A stretch of 64,000 nucleotides of DNA from Isoetes taiwanensis (lineage: Eukaryota; Streptophyta; Lycopodiopsida; Isoetales; Isoetaceae): positions 1,796,754-1,860,753 of the forward strand of contig JAJEKV010000051.1 of NCBI GenBank assembly GCA_021234155.1, given 5' to 3'. Of the stretch, positions 43,461 through 55,888 are shown piece after piece. Each line of letters opens with the position of its first letter. Within the stretch, counting starts at the first letter, position 1. Below the pieces are notes generated by a model that was not told the origin of the DNA, did not search any database, and saw nothing but the letters and a program-made list of their open reading frames with translations. The position numbers and the translations under genes were made by a program.

Positions 43461-43559
43461 CTGATGCACAGTATTATTATCAGATCCGTTTTCCGTCATT
43501 TTTGCATTTTGGATTTTTCCCACGCCATTATTGTTAGGCTGCAAAAACCCTAAACTAAA

Positions 43560-44215
43560 CTGATTAGTACTGATTAGAGCTCCAATCCGGAGCTATGAAT
43601 ATGTGGTAATTATCATCAACATAACATCACGTGTCCAAAGGTCCGTGTTTATAAACCATCTTAAAATATTCTAACTACACTATGTTAACACAATCCCGAG
43701 CTTATGTAGTCACTGCCTAATAGTTCAGATTTATATTAGTGTAAAGCGTCTAAAGAAACTTCCTAATTTCATACATAGCATGCATATACTATGTTGATAG
43801 AACCCGATGCATTGTGCAAAGAAACCGTCCAATTTCATAGCTTACAAATGCCAATCTATATTTATACCTAATGATGATAAAAGAATGAAAAGATCAATCA
43901 TCCAGTTATGCGATAATGGTATCACCCTTCCCTTGTTTTGTGTGTTACTAGATATTCAATTCAAATGAAAAAGCCTGATTAGATGAGCGTCCTCATCTTC
44001 GAGTTTTTTGAAGGCCTGCAGCATAATTGATTGTGCTATTCTCTGTTCCACTTTGTTGGGCATTCTGCAGTTGGCAAAACTTCTTGTAGAGTCCCAAACA
44101 TGGTTTTGATTATTCTATGGATGTCTTCACATAATCACGCAACACATCCTCAAGCACTTGATGTAAGAGCACTTGTAAGCTATTATTTATTAAAGCCTTT
44201 AGGCTCTCCTTGATC
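43560..44215. other. No gene seen
   Basis: AT-rich spacer with short chance frames only. Confidence 0.5.
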
Positions 44216-44218
44216 ATT

Positions 44219-44475
44219 TTGGTGATCCGGAAACCAGTTGGAGGGTCGTGCCCTCGCTATCCTGGCCTACGGCGGGGGTTAGACCCCTCAGTCCGTAGCG
44301 TATCGCAGTCGCCTTTTTTAATACAAATACAACACTTATATACATATGCATTGTGTCTTTTCATCTTTGGCCGTTATTCTATGGCGGGGAGTTTATAGTG
44401 GTCCGGATTACCGGTTGGTGGGTCCGACCCTCGCTATCCTGGTGTATGCAGTGGTGAGCCTCTCTGTCCCGTAAC
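44219..44475. repeat. Imperfect ~185-bp tandem duplication
   Basis: CGGAAACCAGTTGGAGGGTC followed by CCTCGCTATCCTGG recurs as CGGATTACCGGTTGGTGGGTC and CCTCGCTATCCTGG about 185 bp later, each followed by a GTCCGTAG-like or GTCCCGTAA block. No coding content. Confidence 0.6.
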
Positions 44476-45179
44476 TTATTCCGTCCACTTTTTACTCAAA
44501 TGCATTTGTCTTGCCTATGCAGCCCCTAGCCTCTGCTGTATTCCCTAACTTGTTGCTGAATATAAACTAGAAATATTTGATCTCTTTTATAAACTTAAGA
44601 GCTAAAGAAATCTCAAAGCCAGAGAAAAGTAGAGAGCAAATTAGAGTGACTAACATGCCAGAAAATGTCTTTACTAAATGCAATGTCTTGAAATCAAAAT
44701 ATATGCTACCCCAAGCTAACAGAATTGGTCATTGCCTTGATTCAAAATGAAACAGAAAACTTATCTGGAAGCCGTTCGTTCGTGTGCAAAGTTTCAGAGG
44801 CCGAAGTTTCAGAGCTGAACCGTCTTTCCCAACAGGCCAATCTCTGAAAAGCTTAAGACCAATGGATGGGGTGCTCAAAGAGCTTTCCAACAAGCCCAAA
44901 CACATCCAAAACTGCCACCAGATACCGAAGTTATGGCCAAAAGAAAACTGCAGCCAAACCCTAAAGAGGGCCGGGACTGTCAGGTGGATTCTGTCGACCA
45001 AAAAACAGAGGAAACACCATACAAATCATACGCCGACAGAAAGCTCGTTCGATAAGCTTTCCAACGAGCCCAAGAACAGCTGAATCTGACACCGGAATCC
45101 CGAGTTATGAGCAAAAGAGCAGGGCTGAAACCCTAAGCGCCATCTTGAGCGCCCTGAATATTATTTCAGGGCCCAATTT

Positions 45180-45645
45180 GGATTAAGGGTCAAGATCGAC
45201 CCATTTGGAACACTAATCCGCCTCATGCGTTACGCCTCTATTTGGAGAAGTTTTACAACTCGGATTGGGATGATCAAGGCCATTTTGGAACCAACAGAGC
45301 CTGAAAAACATATTCTGGTGCAGCACATTGAAATTGGAGTAGGGGAAGTGGGTCAAACCCAAGCGTAACGCATGACCCGGATTAAGGAATCGACCCCTTT
45401 AGACTGTTAATCTGCCTCATGCATTACGCCCCTAGAAACCTAATTTACCCATGCTAGATGGGGATGAGCTTGACCATTTTGGAACCAGCAGAGCATGCAC
45501 GATAAGATGTGCCCAAGATCATGAAATTTGGATAAGTGGAAGTGGGTCACAGTGCAAGCGTAATGCATGACCCGGATTAAGGTGCGAAACCGACCCATTT
45601 AGAACACTAATCCACCTCATGCATTACGCCTGCCAAATTTGCCCA
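45180..45645. repeat. ~197-bp tandem repeat with GACCCGGATTA inverted arms
   Basis: CCTCATGCRTTACGCC occurs at about 45,218, 45,415 and 45,613. Its inverted partner GCGTAAYGCATGACCCGG lies at about 45,363 and 45,560. The period is about 197 bp, and each unit also carries GACCCATTT and CCATTTTGGAACCA. The plan mirrors the ~206-bp repeats near the first H3-like gene. The GACCCGGATTA motif also closes both composite blocks. Confidence 0.7.
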
Positions 45646-45781
45646 ATTTTGATTGATGTAAACCTACCTAAGCATGATTATGCAAAGATAGATAAAGGTC
45701 GCTATGCTAATAATAAATTGATTGGCAAGGATTTTGAAACCCGCTAAGAGCAAATTGGAGTTGACACGTGGCAACAGAATC

Positions 45782-45790
45782 TATAAATAG
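45782..45790 (+). promoter_or_regulatory. TATA box of the second H3-like gene
   Basis: TATAAATA followed by GGGG, 120 bp before ATG 45903. It is the same context as the TATA box at 12,719. Confidence 0.6.
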
Positions 45791-45902
45791 GGGCAAGGAA
45801 GTTCACTTGGACACTTCATCAGTTGAAGATTTTGCTCCTCCAAATTAGGCACCAGCCCAAACTACTTAACCAAATCAAGCGATCTTTGACACAATAAGAT
45901 CC

Positions 45903-47149
45903 ATGGCACGAGACAAACAGAGCAGAAAGGAGAAGGAAGGGATTGGCAGATAGATGTGAGAAGTGGTCAATGGACGTGCTATGCTGAGCCATAATCACTA
46001 CCAACAACCCATCTAACATTTTTATCCTAGTAGTAGAGCTAGCGGAGAGAGTTGTAGGGGTAATCAGCCGCCACTAGACAACTTCCCGGGGATAAATATC
46101 GATGTGCTGAAAGAAAATTTGGGGAATTAGCAACAGGAAAGCTGAGGGGGAAGAGATTCCCAACAAAACTCAGATAGAGGAGTCGCTCCATGAGTGTGTT
46201 AGGTCAGCGGTGGAAGAGGTCCACCAGCAACTTTGCTGAAGAATACTGGCTATTAGAATACAACCCAGCTTTTATAACAGAGGAACGTCGAAGAAGATGG
46301 CTGAGAGGGTGGAACAATCCCCCAGGAACGGTCGAGGAAAGAATGAATCTTTGGAAAGAATATTATGAGCAGAGGCGAGCTGAGCACGTAGGGAAGAGCA
46401 TCCATAGGGAAAAAGAGAAAGGAGGTGCCAGCACTAGCAAAAGGTGGGATCTTTCACCATTAACACCGCTGGCATGAATTTGGAAGAGATGAGGAGGCAG
46501 GCTTAAGAGGAATCAAATAAGAGATGGGAAGAGGGAAGGAGATACCAGACCCCACCACCCAATACCCCACTACATGTTCAACCCCCTCCATCATCTCCAC
46601 CTCCGCCTCCTCCACCATCTCCACCTCCACCCCCTCCAGCCCAGGCTGAAAAAATGTTTTGCCTAATCCGCCTCCACCACCGCCGCCATATCCACCCCCA
46701 TCTCCCCCACCACCACCCCCTCCACCACCTACTACAGCACAGAATGTTGAGAAGGGAGAGTCTTCTAGAGGGAAGCCACACAGAAGACAGTAAGAAGAGA
46801 AAGAGTGGGACCATGGACAATACTATTCACATGGAAAAGGCCCCCATATACAGACCACCAAAGAGCACAAGGAAGAGGAAAGCTGGACAAGCAACTTTGT
46901 CCGAGACAAGAGAGTATCAAAAGAGTACCGGACTCTTATGCTCAAAGTGCGCATTTGCAAGGGTTGTACGAGAGATAATGCAAGAGCATAGAGTCTTTTT
47001 CTGCTTCTGACGCAATGCTCATACTGCAAGAAGCAACAGAGGCGGCTATGGTGGGTTTGTTCGAAGACACTAACCTATATGCGTTGCATACCAAGAGAGT
47101 AACAATTATGCCGAAGGATATGCATTTGGCCAGAAGGATCAGGAATTAA
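45903..47149 (+). pseudogene. Second histone-H3-like gene with long Pro-rich linker, broken
   Basis: ATG 45903 opens MARDKQSRKEKEG, close to the H3 tail start, and stops at TAG after 16 codons. An open frame at 46190-46477 (AEEYWLLEYNPAFITEE) and a Pro-rich run (46,570-46,740) follow. A basic STRKRKAGQATLSE linker then leads to H3 fold sequence from 46,903: [19 protein letters not shown]. After a one-base shift near 46,985 comes [20 protein letters not shown], then [20 protein letters not shown] and LARRIRN, ending at TAA 47147-47149. The C-terminal helix region is closer to canonical H3 than the first copy, the middle less so. At least one shift and several stops make it a pseudogene unless spliced. 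The shared plan with 10,773-11,917 argues for a family. Confidence 0.68.
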
Positions 47150-47333
47150 GATATTTTCAAGTCACAGGCATGGCCGGGCTTTTCAAATACTGTGTAATAT
47201 ATCGATGTTAATACAAAGTTTTGAGTCTTGCAACATTGTTTGCATTGTCATGTATTGTTGCTTTTCTTATAAACAAGTGTACTAGTTATTATGTTACATA
47301 TCAACGGGCAATATATCGCCTTAAGCACGAAAA

Positions 47334-47606
47334 TTGGACTTTTCTAGAGAAAACCCTAAAATTTTGAATGATTATATAAGGATGTCAGTCAACCTCATTT
47401 GTCACTTTCACAATTATGGTTTTCACTCGTCAAAGTTGGGCGCCAGATCAAACCGCTTATCAGAAATGAACACCATAAGTTACAATGAGTGGTATGCGGT
47501 GGGTGTGCACGCAGATGACACCATTGAGCCGGAAGAAACGTACCCCATTTTTGGTCAAAATTTCTTATTATTGAGAAACATGAGGGAGTTTGAAGTGTAT
47601 GCATAG
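47334..47606 (+). CDS. Hypothetical 90-aa ORF downstream of the H3-like gene
   Basis: Begins MDFSRENPKILNDYIRMSVN; mixed composition, no repeats. It ends at TAG 47606, and the same frame stays open for a while after it (WLAWHEHNKMKQQ). No recognised family and no promoter seen. It could be part of the element carrying the H3-like gene. Confidence 0.3.
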   Translation: MDFSRENPKILNDYIRMSVNLICHFHNYGFHSSKLGARSNRLSEMNTISYNEWYAVGVHADDTIEPEETYPIFGQNFLLLRNMREFEVYA

Positions 47607-47811
47607 TGGTTAGCATGGCATGAACACAACAAAATGAAGCAACAAGCTTCCATGACAAAAGATTTTGCAGAAGGTACCTTCAATATAATTCCTGCTTTTT
47701 TGGGTCATTATATGATGCTTCATTTTTTGAGAATTTGAAGAAAGGCTTTTCTTGAGTTGATAAGTATTCTCACACTAAATAGCAATCTCGGAAGGTATAT
47801 TACCACTTTTT

Positions 47812-48346
47812 AACACCCCGGGAAGGAGCCACCCCGCTTGCCACCCCACTCTGTAATCGTGAATGAGTACAAGGTCAATACAACAAACATAAGAGTAGCA
47901 CAATCACATGGCAACCCACAAGCCTAAGAGTGCGCAACATAAATAGGAGACTAACAAAGAGATCTAACTAAGATCCTGGTTAGTCCCAGTGGGCAGTCAC
48001 AGGTTCCAAGCTCTCTAGATAACAGCAGACGGAGTTCATGGCAGAATGACAAGGCTAGGCCCAATGTTAGAACGGCTAAGGGTCCACATTCAACCGCCCC
48101 TCCTGCAGATACTTTCAGCATAGGATCCATCACATAATACCGAGGCGGCCCCAGTCTTGGGATCGCCGAGCACCTGAAACCCCAGGGCAGCCGGTTCTCC
48201 AGAGCAGAGCCCATAGTGCTCTCGAAAGGCCAGGATCCCCTAGGGGATCTGATCCACCGTATGTTAGGAGAGCCATGGTGAGAGCGAGCAGAGGCAATAT
48301 TCACGTACTCCTCTCTGACAACTTTTATCCATGTACCCGAGGGCAT
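47812..48346 (-). mobile_element. LTR fragment, reverse orientation
   Basis: On the minus strand it ends GGGTGGCTCCTTCCCGGGGTGTTA, matching the LTR ends at 42,216 and 60,873. It also shares the ATGGATCCTATGCTGAAAGT block and the AGATCTCTTTGTTAGTC block. It is a diverged piece of that LTR family, back to back with a plus-strand piece. Confidence 0.65.
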
Positions 48347-48349
48347 AGT

Positions 48350-49315
48350 CCAAAAACGAATGATTATGTTGATTTATGAAAAGGCATTTCAATTTAGAAA
48401 GGCATTTGAATTCCAGCATTGTAGATGCGTGTTAAACGTGAATTACTGCTATTCTGTGATTAGATGGATATTCAATTCTAGAAAGCCAATTGGATTTCTA
48501 GGTTAGAACTGCTTTCTCTGTGAACATACTAGAATCCTAGGATTGTAGATTAGATCCTTTCGGCCTGCAGACCAGGGTGGGGCCTGGGTCCGGACATGGT
48601 ATACAAGGGATTCATGATAAGGTCTACTCGTACTTATGTTAGCCTTGCGGGACGTGGCTACGGGGTAACCCTACTCGAACCCCCTTAGAGAGGTGGGGAG
48701 GGGAGAGTGAGAATCCTAGGCTGGTCGTGAGTTGTGTGCTAGCTCCAAGTAGGGGTTAGTAGGTGACCTTCTGATGAGTGGTATGCGAATATTGCCTCTG
48801 TCCTTGGGTACATGGGTAAAAGTCGCCAGAGGGAAGTACGCGAATATTGCCTCTGCTCTCACCACAACTCTCTTAATATATGGTAGATCAGATCCTCCGC
48901 AGGGTCCTGGCCTTTCGAGAGCATTATGGGCTCTGCTCTTGAGAACCGGTACCTTGGGGTTTTAGGTGCTCAGGGATCCCAAGACTGGGGCAGCCTCGGT
49001 ATTATGTGATGGATCCTATGCTGAAAGTGTCTGCAGGATGTGCGGTTGGATGTGGACCCTTAGCAGTTCTAACATTGGGCCTAGCCTTGTCATTCTGCCA
49101 TGAACTCCATCTGCTGTTATTTAGAGAGCTTGGAACATGTGACTGCCCACTGGGACTAACCAGGACCTTAGTTAGATCTCTTTCTTAGTCTCCTATTTAC
49201 GATGCGCACTCTTAAGCTTGTGGGTTGTCATGTGATTGTGGGTGCTACTCTGATGTTTGTTGTGTTGACGTTGTGCTCGTTCACGATTACAGAGTGGGAG
49301 TCGACGAAGTGTCCA
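48350..49315 (+). mobile_element. LTR fragment, forward orientation
   Basis: Shares in order GAAAAGGCATTTC, AGACCAGGGTGG, GATAAGGTCTAC, ATGGATCCTATGCTGAAAGT and CACGATTACAGAGTGGGAGT with the full-length LTR of copy B (59,830-60,873). It stops before the terminal TGTTACA. A small internal tandem (GCGAATATTGCCTCTG) occurs at 48,786 and 48,841. Confidence 0.65.
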
Positions 49316-49421
49316 GGTTCAAACACATGTGGTTAAATATATGCTCATAGTGTTTTAGTATGTATTCTACTATTCCCTCTCTTCCACCCTTCCTCAATTT
49401 TTGACACAAAGGTAACGATAA

Positions 49422-49711
49422 TGTCGAACAAAGGCGCAGATAGTGAGGAGTTGCACCTCGGATTTAAGCCCAATATTGGCATCCAATTGGGAGATTCAAA
49501 GTGGATATGTCAAGGCACAATATGCTAATTGACGGGAGAAGAGGTGGACAAAGAATTTGGTAGCCAATCCAAGAAAAAAGCTTGTGGATTGTGTTTTTGC
49601 TGGTCATACGGCCCTTATAATGTAGATAAGGACAAAACCCATAAGATCCCAGAGCTTGAAGGAGAGCCCTATTTGGGTGTATATTGTTGGAGAAAATCCT
49701 TGTGTGCATAA
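49422..49711 (+). pseudogene. Short ORF with one internal stop
   Basis: From ATG 49422 the frame reads SNKGADSEELHLGFKPNIGI, meets TAA? no: a stop at about 49,525, then continues in frame as TGEEVDKEFGSQSKKKACGL with a CGLCFCW Cys cluster to TAA 49711. Family unknown. It lies between LTR pieces and is probably element debris. Confidence 0.3.
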
Positions 49712-50029
49712 GTAATATGAGACACATTTGAGTGCAATATGTTGTATACTTAATACACATTATTTTTATGGAACTTTCTCGACTCTCTTTGTGTGTCTCA
49801 TGTAATCAAAATCCCCCTCCCCTCCCGGTGTCACCCCCTTTGGATGCCACTATGCACGCAGCCGAACACACACCCCCTAATTGGCGAGCAAAGAGCCCCC
49901 ATGACATCCACTGCAATAACATCTATTGCAAGAGAGAGATACAACATAACAGATACATTAAAACAATACATTGGCAACCCACAAGGCCAGAGTGCACAAC
50001 ATAATAGATAAATGGACTAAACATCAAAG

Positions 50030-50660
50030 AGTTCTAGGCTCTAACTCTTGATCCCTATAGCTAGTCAGTCCCAGTGGCATGTCAAAGGTTCTGAGCTCTC
50101 AAGCAAATGGAGATATGGCAAAATGACAACTTGGCTAGGACCAATGTGAGAAAGGCTAAAGGTCCACATCCAATTGCCCCTCCTGCGAACACTCTCAAAG
50201 TAGGACTTATCATACAACACTAAGGCAGCCCCATGTTGAGGATTTCAAGGTACCCGAACCCTTAAGCTATCTTGTCCTCTAAGAGCCCCCATAAGCTACC
50301 CCAGATGAGCCAGGATCCCATGGGGAATCCGATCTATCCTATGTTAGGAGAGCCATGGTGAGAATACCAACTGAGTACCTCCTCTGGCGATTGCTTTACC
50401 TGAAATCGAGCCTTCTCATGTTTCATACCACAAGACATTCCCCCGACAGGAGGTCACCTACCAACCCCCTACTCGAGATTGGCACACAACTCACAATTGG
50501 CTGGTGTTCTCACCTTTTCCTCTTCATCATTTCTCCCACAGAGAGGGATCTGGACGTCACGCCATGTCCCAAAGCTAACATAAGTACGAGTAGACCTTAT
50601 CATGAAGCCCTCGATATTATACCCAAACCATATCGCCCTGGTCTGCATGCCGCAAGGATC
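50030..50660 (-). mobile_element. LTR fragment, reverse orientation
   Basis: On the minus strand it shares TTGGATGTGGACC, GAGAGCTCAGAACCTTTGAC-like and the GTCTACTCGTACTTATGTTAG block with the LTR family above. It is more diverged than 48,350-49,315. Sequence from here to 51,180 is spacer without a gene. Confidence 0.5.
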
Positions 50661-51184
50661 TAACATGTACTAACATCTAAGAGCATACATCCTATTCAAC
50701 CCAAGGAATCATACAATCAAATACATCATAGAAATAACACCAGCATAATCTAATCATCCATCTAATAAACCAAAATTATATTAAGTAATCCATCCAAGGG
50801 TGAAATTACAAGAATAAGACCACAAGCTTACCTCCAATCAGTGTGGGCAGGACAGGAGTGAGGCAAGATCATGTAGCTAAATAAAATGGACAATATCTCC
50901 AAATCGGCACCTCAATTGATCAATCCGGCACAACCATCAGGTCGAGCTCATCACGGCAATCTTAAATGAGGGGCTGGATGACCCCTTTTGGGCACGTAAT
51001 GCCCAAGATAAAAGATTTCCAAGGTTGAGGAGGTGCTAGTCCCAAATGTTTGGGCCATAGAACCAAACATCCAAACTATACTAAATCTCATCCAAGACTC
51101 AAAGCATGCCACAAGGCATCATTTTAGCCATCTATATGTCATCAATAGTGTCAAATGACATGTCACTATAATGACTCATTTGAT

Positions 51185-51400
51185 AACTGGAAGGTTGGAA
51201 GCCATGGTAACACGGAAGTGTTACACTCTCCCCACCTTCAGCTAGATGCTCTCCTCAGCGCCGGAGAGAAGCCGTGGTAACATAGGGGTGTTACCTTCAA
51301 CCGGATGTTGTCCTCGGCGTCGGAGAGAAGCCATGGTAAGACTTGGGTGTTACACTCTTCCCAGCTCAACCAAACGCCTGACCTCAGCGTCGAGCACTTC
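51185..51400. repeat. Three tandem ~70-bp units
   Basis: Each unit has GGAGAGAAGCCRTGGTAA (or GGTTGGAAGCCATGGTAA), then GTGTTAC, CTTC or CTCTTC, CCTCRGCG. Units begin at about 51,193, 51,263 and 51,323. Non-coding. Confidence 0.6.
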
Positions 51401-51409
51401 GTATGGATG

Positions 51410-52800
51410 CAATGCAACATGAGCAATCCAAATAGCAAGCAACGTAGACAATACCAAGAAAGTCAGGCAGACAATAGACAATTAAGTAGACTATAAAATA
51501 ATTACCACCACGTGTATATATAATGATATTATAATTAACGTATTATCAAAACAACAACTTATAACTATACTAAAAATGTATGTCCAATCTTTTGTTAAGG
51601 CAGTGAACAACGATTATTACTAATGGACAAGGTATATTTCCCACCTTCAAAGGCTAGGAAGTTGTCTAGAACTAAATACTCTAACTAGAATAAACTACGG
51701 TGAGAAGTGGTAGACACTTCCCCCCTTCAAGAACAACCTCTTCCAAAACTCGAAGAACATTTAGACTTAGGTCAAAAGGATGGTATCTTCCCATATTATC
51801 GTACTGAATAGCCCATTCCAAATGATAGGCCTTCTAGCAGTGGTTATGACACAAGGTAATGGATATCCGAAACCCACAATGAGCAAAGACAAACGTGTCG
51901 CAACATTTAGTCACAATTTGGCGTTTTGGGGAGTGTCACAAAATTTGGGACTATGATACCAACCACTCAAACAAAATATCCCCATTGTTTTCGAAGGATT
52001 AACCAGTAAATTTTAGGATAGTCTTTCTTGTCTATAGCCATGCTATCAAACTTTTTGAATGCTTAATATGGTGCCAAACAGTTAATAGTCCCACTCCCAC
52101 TTTTCCACAAGCTTAGGTGGTTTGTGCCTTAAAAAAGATCAGTTGCATGAATTGAGCCCATTTTACAATATTCTCTTGCTTGAAAGTTCCAATCAATTTG
52201 TTTGATGTCAATATTGATGTGCAATCCTAATTATATTATACAAGAAATTTATCGCGGCGGCCGCCGCGAACATTTCTCTTTCCCACCCCCTGTGTGTATG
52301 GACGTGAGTCAGCAAGGAAAAATATTTGTGGCGCTGCCAACATTTTCCTCAACCGACTAGCACTTACTGGCTAATTTTTTTTGTCTGATTGGACATGGAT
52401 CAATTTGAGAGTACACATGTTTTTGAAGTCTCCTATTACCTCATGCTCATAGTGTTGTGGCCGATGACCATAAGTGTTACATTAAGACTGACCATTACCA
52501 TGTTAGTTCCCACAATCGACTCAAAACACGAGGAACACTACCTAAATCTGTTATGGACAGTCGTTGGGACCTCAAAACTATTGTGGACTTAAATATATCA
52601 TGGATTTATTCAGTGACTAGTTCCAAAGAGATTGTCTCCACATTGCCAAATAGTTTATAAAAAACATCCAAAGTGATAAAGCCTAAGGTGATAAGGTGAT
52701 ATGGCCTAAATTTCAAGGTGATAGTTAAGGAGGAATACCCAAGGTTTAGAGAAATACCCAAGGTGATAAGGCCCAAATTTCATATTTGATAGTTATAGGA
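51410..52800. other. No gene seen
   Basis: AT-rich spacer. The only structured spot is the short GCGGCGGCCGCCGCG inverted repeat at about 52,255-52,269, which contains a NotI-like palindrome. The ORF at 52389-52592 has no recognisable domain. Small AAGGTGATA repeats lie at 52,670-52,770. Confidence 0.45.
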
Positions 52801-52819
52801 AGGAAGGAAGGAAAAAATT

Positions 52820-53430
52820 TTAACGTCCACGGAACCCAATCGGGTTATGGGACCAAGTACATAAGGGACCGAAGTCCTGGACCGAAGTCCAAACAAGAAC
52901 ATGGGCCGAAGCCCTTAAACCAAAGCACAACGTGAGCTAGAACACAACCATCCTGACCCGGATTAAAAACCACCTGGGAAAAAACCGTTGCCAGGATGAC
53001 TATGGCTGCTCACCGATCCAAAAATCCATGCTGTTGCACAAGCAACAAGCATACCTTCATACCTCCAGCAGACAAGGCTTCACCAAGCAGCTCCGAACCG
53101 TAACCTCTTCACAACTGGGTGCTGGAAAACAGACGCCCCCAACGCCAATCGCCCAGACGCGCAGGGAAGGCGGCGCTCAGAAAAACCGCTCAGGGAAGTC
53201 GCCCATCGGAGGTGCCTCCTCACCTATCCTCCAGCCCTGCGCCAAGGCGCCAGCACCCCCAGGTATGCGCGCAGGCGGACATCCACTCAGGCACACACAA
53301 GGTCGCCATCCTTCACTGCCGCTGCTCCAACGCCATCCGTCACTGCATCTGCTCGGGCAGGCCTCAGGCAGCGCCTCAGGCAGGCGCCAGGCGCTAAGCG
53401 CCAGGAGGCGAGAAGAGAGAAGCAAAGTGA
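52820..53430. repeat. Retroelement-tail-like block and GC-rich patch
   Basis: AACGTCCACGG ... CCTGACCCGGATTAAAAACC resembles the block at 43,097-43,460. The GC-rich patch that follows (53,110-53,420) contains repeated AGGCGCCAGGCGC-like words. The 137-aa frame there has no domain and is low in conserved features. Confidence 0.4.
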
Positions 53431-54479
53431 CATCAATTTAAAGCATTAAGTTCCTTTACTTCGCATAGTAACTTGAAATGCTCTATTGTTCCTTTTTATT
53501 ATCTTTATATCAGGCATAATTTATATGTAGATGCAATGCATTAGAAAAAGCAGAATGTCTAACATATAGTCCATGTTATTTCAATTTGACAATCTATTGA
53601 ACCCATATTCTATTATATATGTAGGTGCAATGCATAACAAAAAAAAAAAAAAAAGGATGTATAACTTTAAAGTCCATACTGATTTCGTTGAAACAAACAA
53701 ATTTTACATTGATCCTCAAGCCTCTTATGCAATGCAATTTTAGAACTAACAATACCCAGAAGATTGTATTGCAAGAAATGCATGCTAGAAGATTGAAATT
53801 TTAAGCTATATATCACTAAACAACGTACACGCTTAAGCATATAGAGCTTCTTCTCTAGATCCATATTCATATGTGGACTCCACATGTTGGTCAAAAGATC
53901 CTTCATATTTGAACTAAACAACATGCCCCCTAATCATATAGATAAATTAGAGCTTTTCATATTGACCTATATTCATATGTTGATTGCTTGCATGGATATT
54001 TTTTCATTGAGATACCACATTTCTGCATGGATTCATTTGTTAGAATGATCAACCCATAGCTTTTGATTCCTCGATCTAAATAAATTGATTGATTGATTTT
54101 ATTTATTCCATGTCATGGAAAAGGTATGCCCCACCAGTTGTGAGGCCCCTGTACAAAATATCCCGGATGAGCTTTCAACAGGTATCCAAGCACTTTTTCT
54201 TCCACTGAAAAACTAAAGAGTTGATATCCAATTCTTTTTTTAATCCCATATCAAATTTACTTGAGAACTTCACTTGAGAGATATAATATCACATTTTTCA
54301 AGCATATTAAACCAAGGATATTGTGCAGTTGACATATGCCAAAACCAATCCGATTCATAATGTGAGAAACAAAAAGTACACACTAGATCATGTATACAGG
54401 TTCCCTGCTTGATCAGTCTTTGAAATATTTCAAACTAGCATAAATAGAGCTAGTTATTATTTTCGCAGCAATAGTATTG

Positions 54480-55888
54480 TTTGGCCTTTGAATATCAGAC
54501 AATGGTGCTAAACGTAGGGACGAAGTCGTCACTGTTTATGCAAAATAAGACTTCTCAAAATCAGGATGATGCAGTAACCAAGCCCAGGATTTTTCAAGCA
54601 TAAGGCAAGAATCTTCGACAAACGTAGGAATCCAAAGAGGACTTCTGAGACCCTAAAGTTCCTTCAGTATTCTGAGGCAAATGCCCTGTAGACATCCACT
54701 TATCAGGTGTCTGATCTAACATCCATATTTATAATGACTCAGTAAATTCCAATTGCACTAGGAAAATGCAGTCATAGAGTTCCACAATCCAATATGAACT
54801 TTCCATGTCTTCATGTGGCAGGCTTAACTCTTTCCATTCATCATTTTGTATAGAATAGGTCCATAATGCATCTGAACTAACCTGTTAGCAAGTTCTAAGA
54901 TGCAACATACAACCGACCTCTACAGGTTACAACATTCTTGATGATATCTAATGAAACTCCGAGAGACAAATGATTAGAACCATCCCTCCAACACCCATTT
55001 ACAGAATCAAGAACTAGTATTTCTGACAGAACCACAAACTGAAAGTTCCTGTTTGGCTTTTCAATTAGCACACTAGTACTTTTGATAAAATCAAGGCACG
55101 GCATTTGGCCATACCATTTGGACAACAGATCACACGCAAATAATTCAAGCTTGAACGTTAACGAGGCTCGAGATCAAGGAATTCTTGAATCTGGATTATA
55201 CAGTAAGCAACCAAGGTAAGAAGGAAACTCGGGAAGAGGTACCCATGGTTGAGATTTGGGAAGCTCAGAAAAAAAGCTTAAGAAATCTAAGGCAATAGCT
55301 CAAGAAAGTTCAGCGATGGCAGAGGTGGACAATTCTAGGCAGCGTAACCCTTCATGCGTTTAACTGCAGAACCCATGCCTCTACCAAGCTTTGAATTCAT
55401 GAAAAAAATTGCTATAAAATGTGGTCGAATTCCATACCTTTCTGTAGCATACAGCTCTGGATATAGGTTTAGCTCTTGGCAATAGGTCTTCAGAAGCAAA
55501 CCACGAAGCCCTAAATCAGGATAGCATACATGGCTGATGGGCGAGGCCATTGCAGCCCATAATGCAGTTGTCTCGATCCTGCTTTTCCTTGTTTTCTTTT
55601 CTTTAAGGTGCGATTTAAAGAGGGAAAGACCTGCTGCTGTTTTCTTTTCTTTAAGGTGCGATTTAAAGAGGGAAAGACCTGAAGCAGCAATATTTCAATA
55701 GCCGAAGCTCGAAAGGCAGAGCAAGACTTCAAGAAATTGGAAACTAAAAAATTGCCCATAACCCTGCCATCGCCATAGGTTACCTTGAGCTTCCTATCCG
55801 ACTGAGGATTGGTTTGCTTGAATGTAAATAGTTCGAATGCGGTGCTGGCGGCTCTGGCTTGCTTGCAGAGGAAGGAACTCGAAGTCAC
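54480..55888 (-). pseudogene. F-box/kelch-like gene fossil
   Basis: Minus-strand frames give GRVMGNFLVSNFLKSC, then a 48-bp duplicated segment encoding QVFPSLNRTLKKRKQ twice (about 55,588-55,680). YPDLGLRGLLL follows, then SKWYGQMPCLDFIKSTSVLI and LVLDSVNGCWRDGSNHLSL (54,990-55,120), then GHLPQNTEGTLGSQ (about 54,650). The W-x-x-MP and V-x-x-W patterns recall the kelch region of plant F-box proteins. No intact F-box or full kelch repeat is visible. There are stops and shifts throughout, so the family call is tentative. Confidence 0.35.

Noticed and set aside
44784-45083. 99-aa ORF in the LTR-like region
   Set aside because: It overlaps a repeated AAGCTTTCCAAC / GTTATGGCC-type non-coding motif and has no domain.
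52255-52269. Cloning-site or vector contamination (NotI-like GCGGCCGC; also GGCCGGCC near 57,156)
   Set aside because: Short sites occur by chance, and no adjoining vector sequence was recognised. The 57,156 change relative to copy A is noted as a possible assembly artefact.
53028-53441. 137-aa frame
   Set aside because: GC-rich repetitive patch, no domain and no supporting exon signals.
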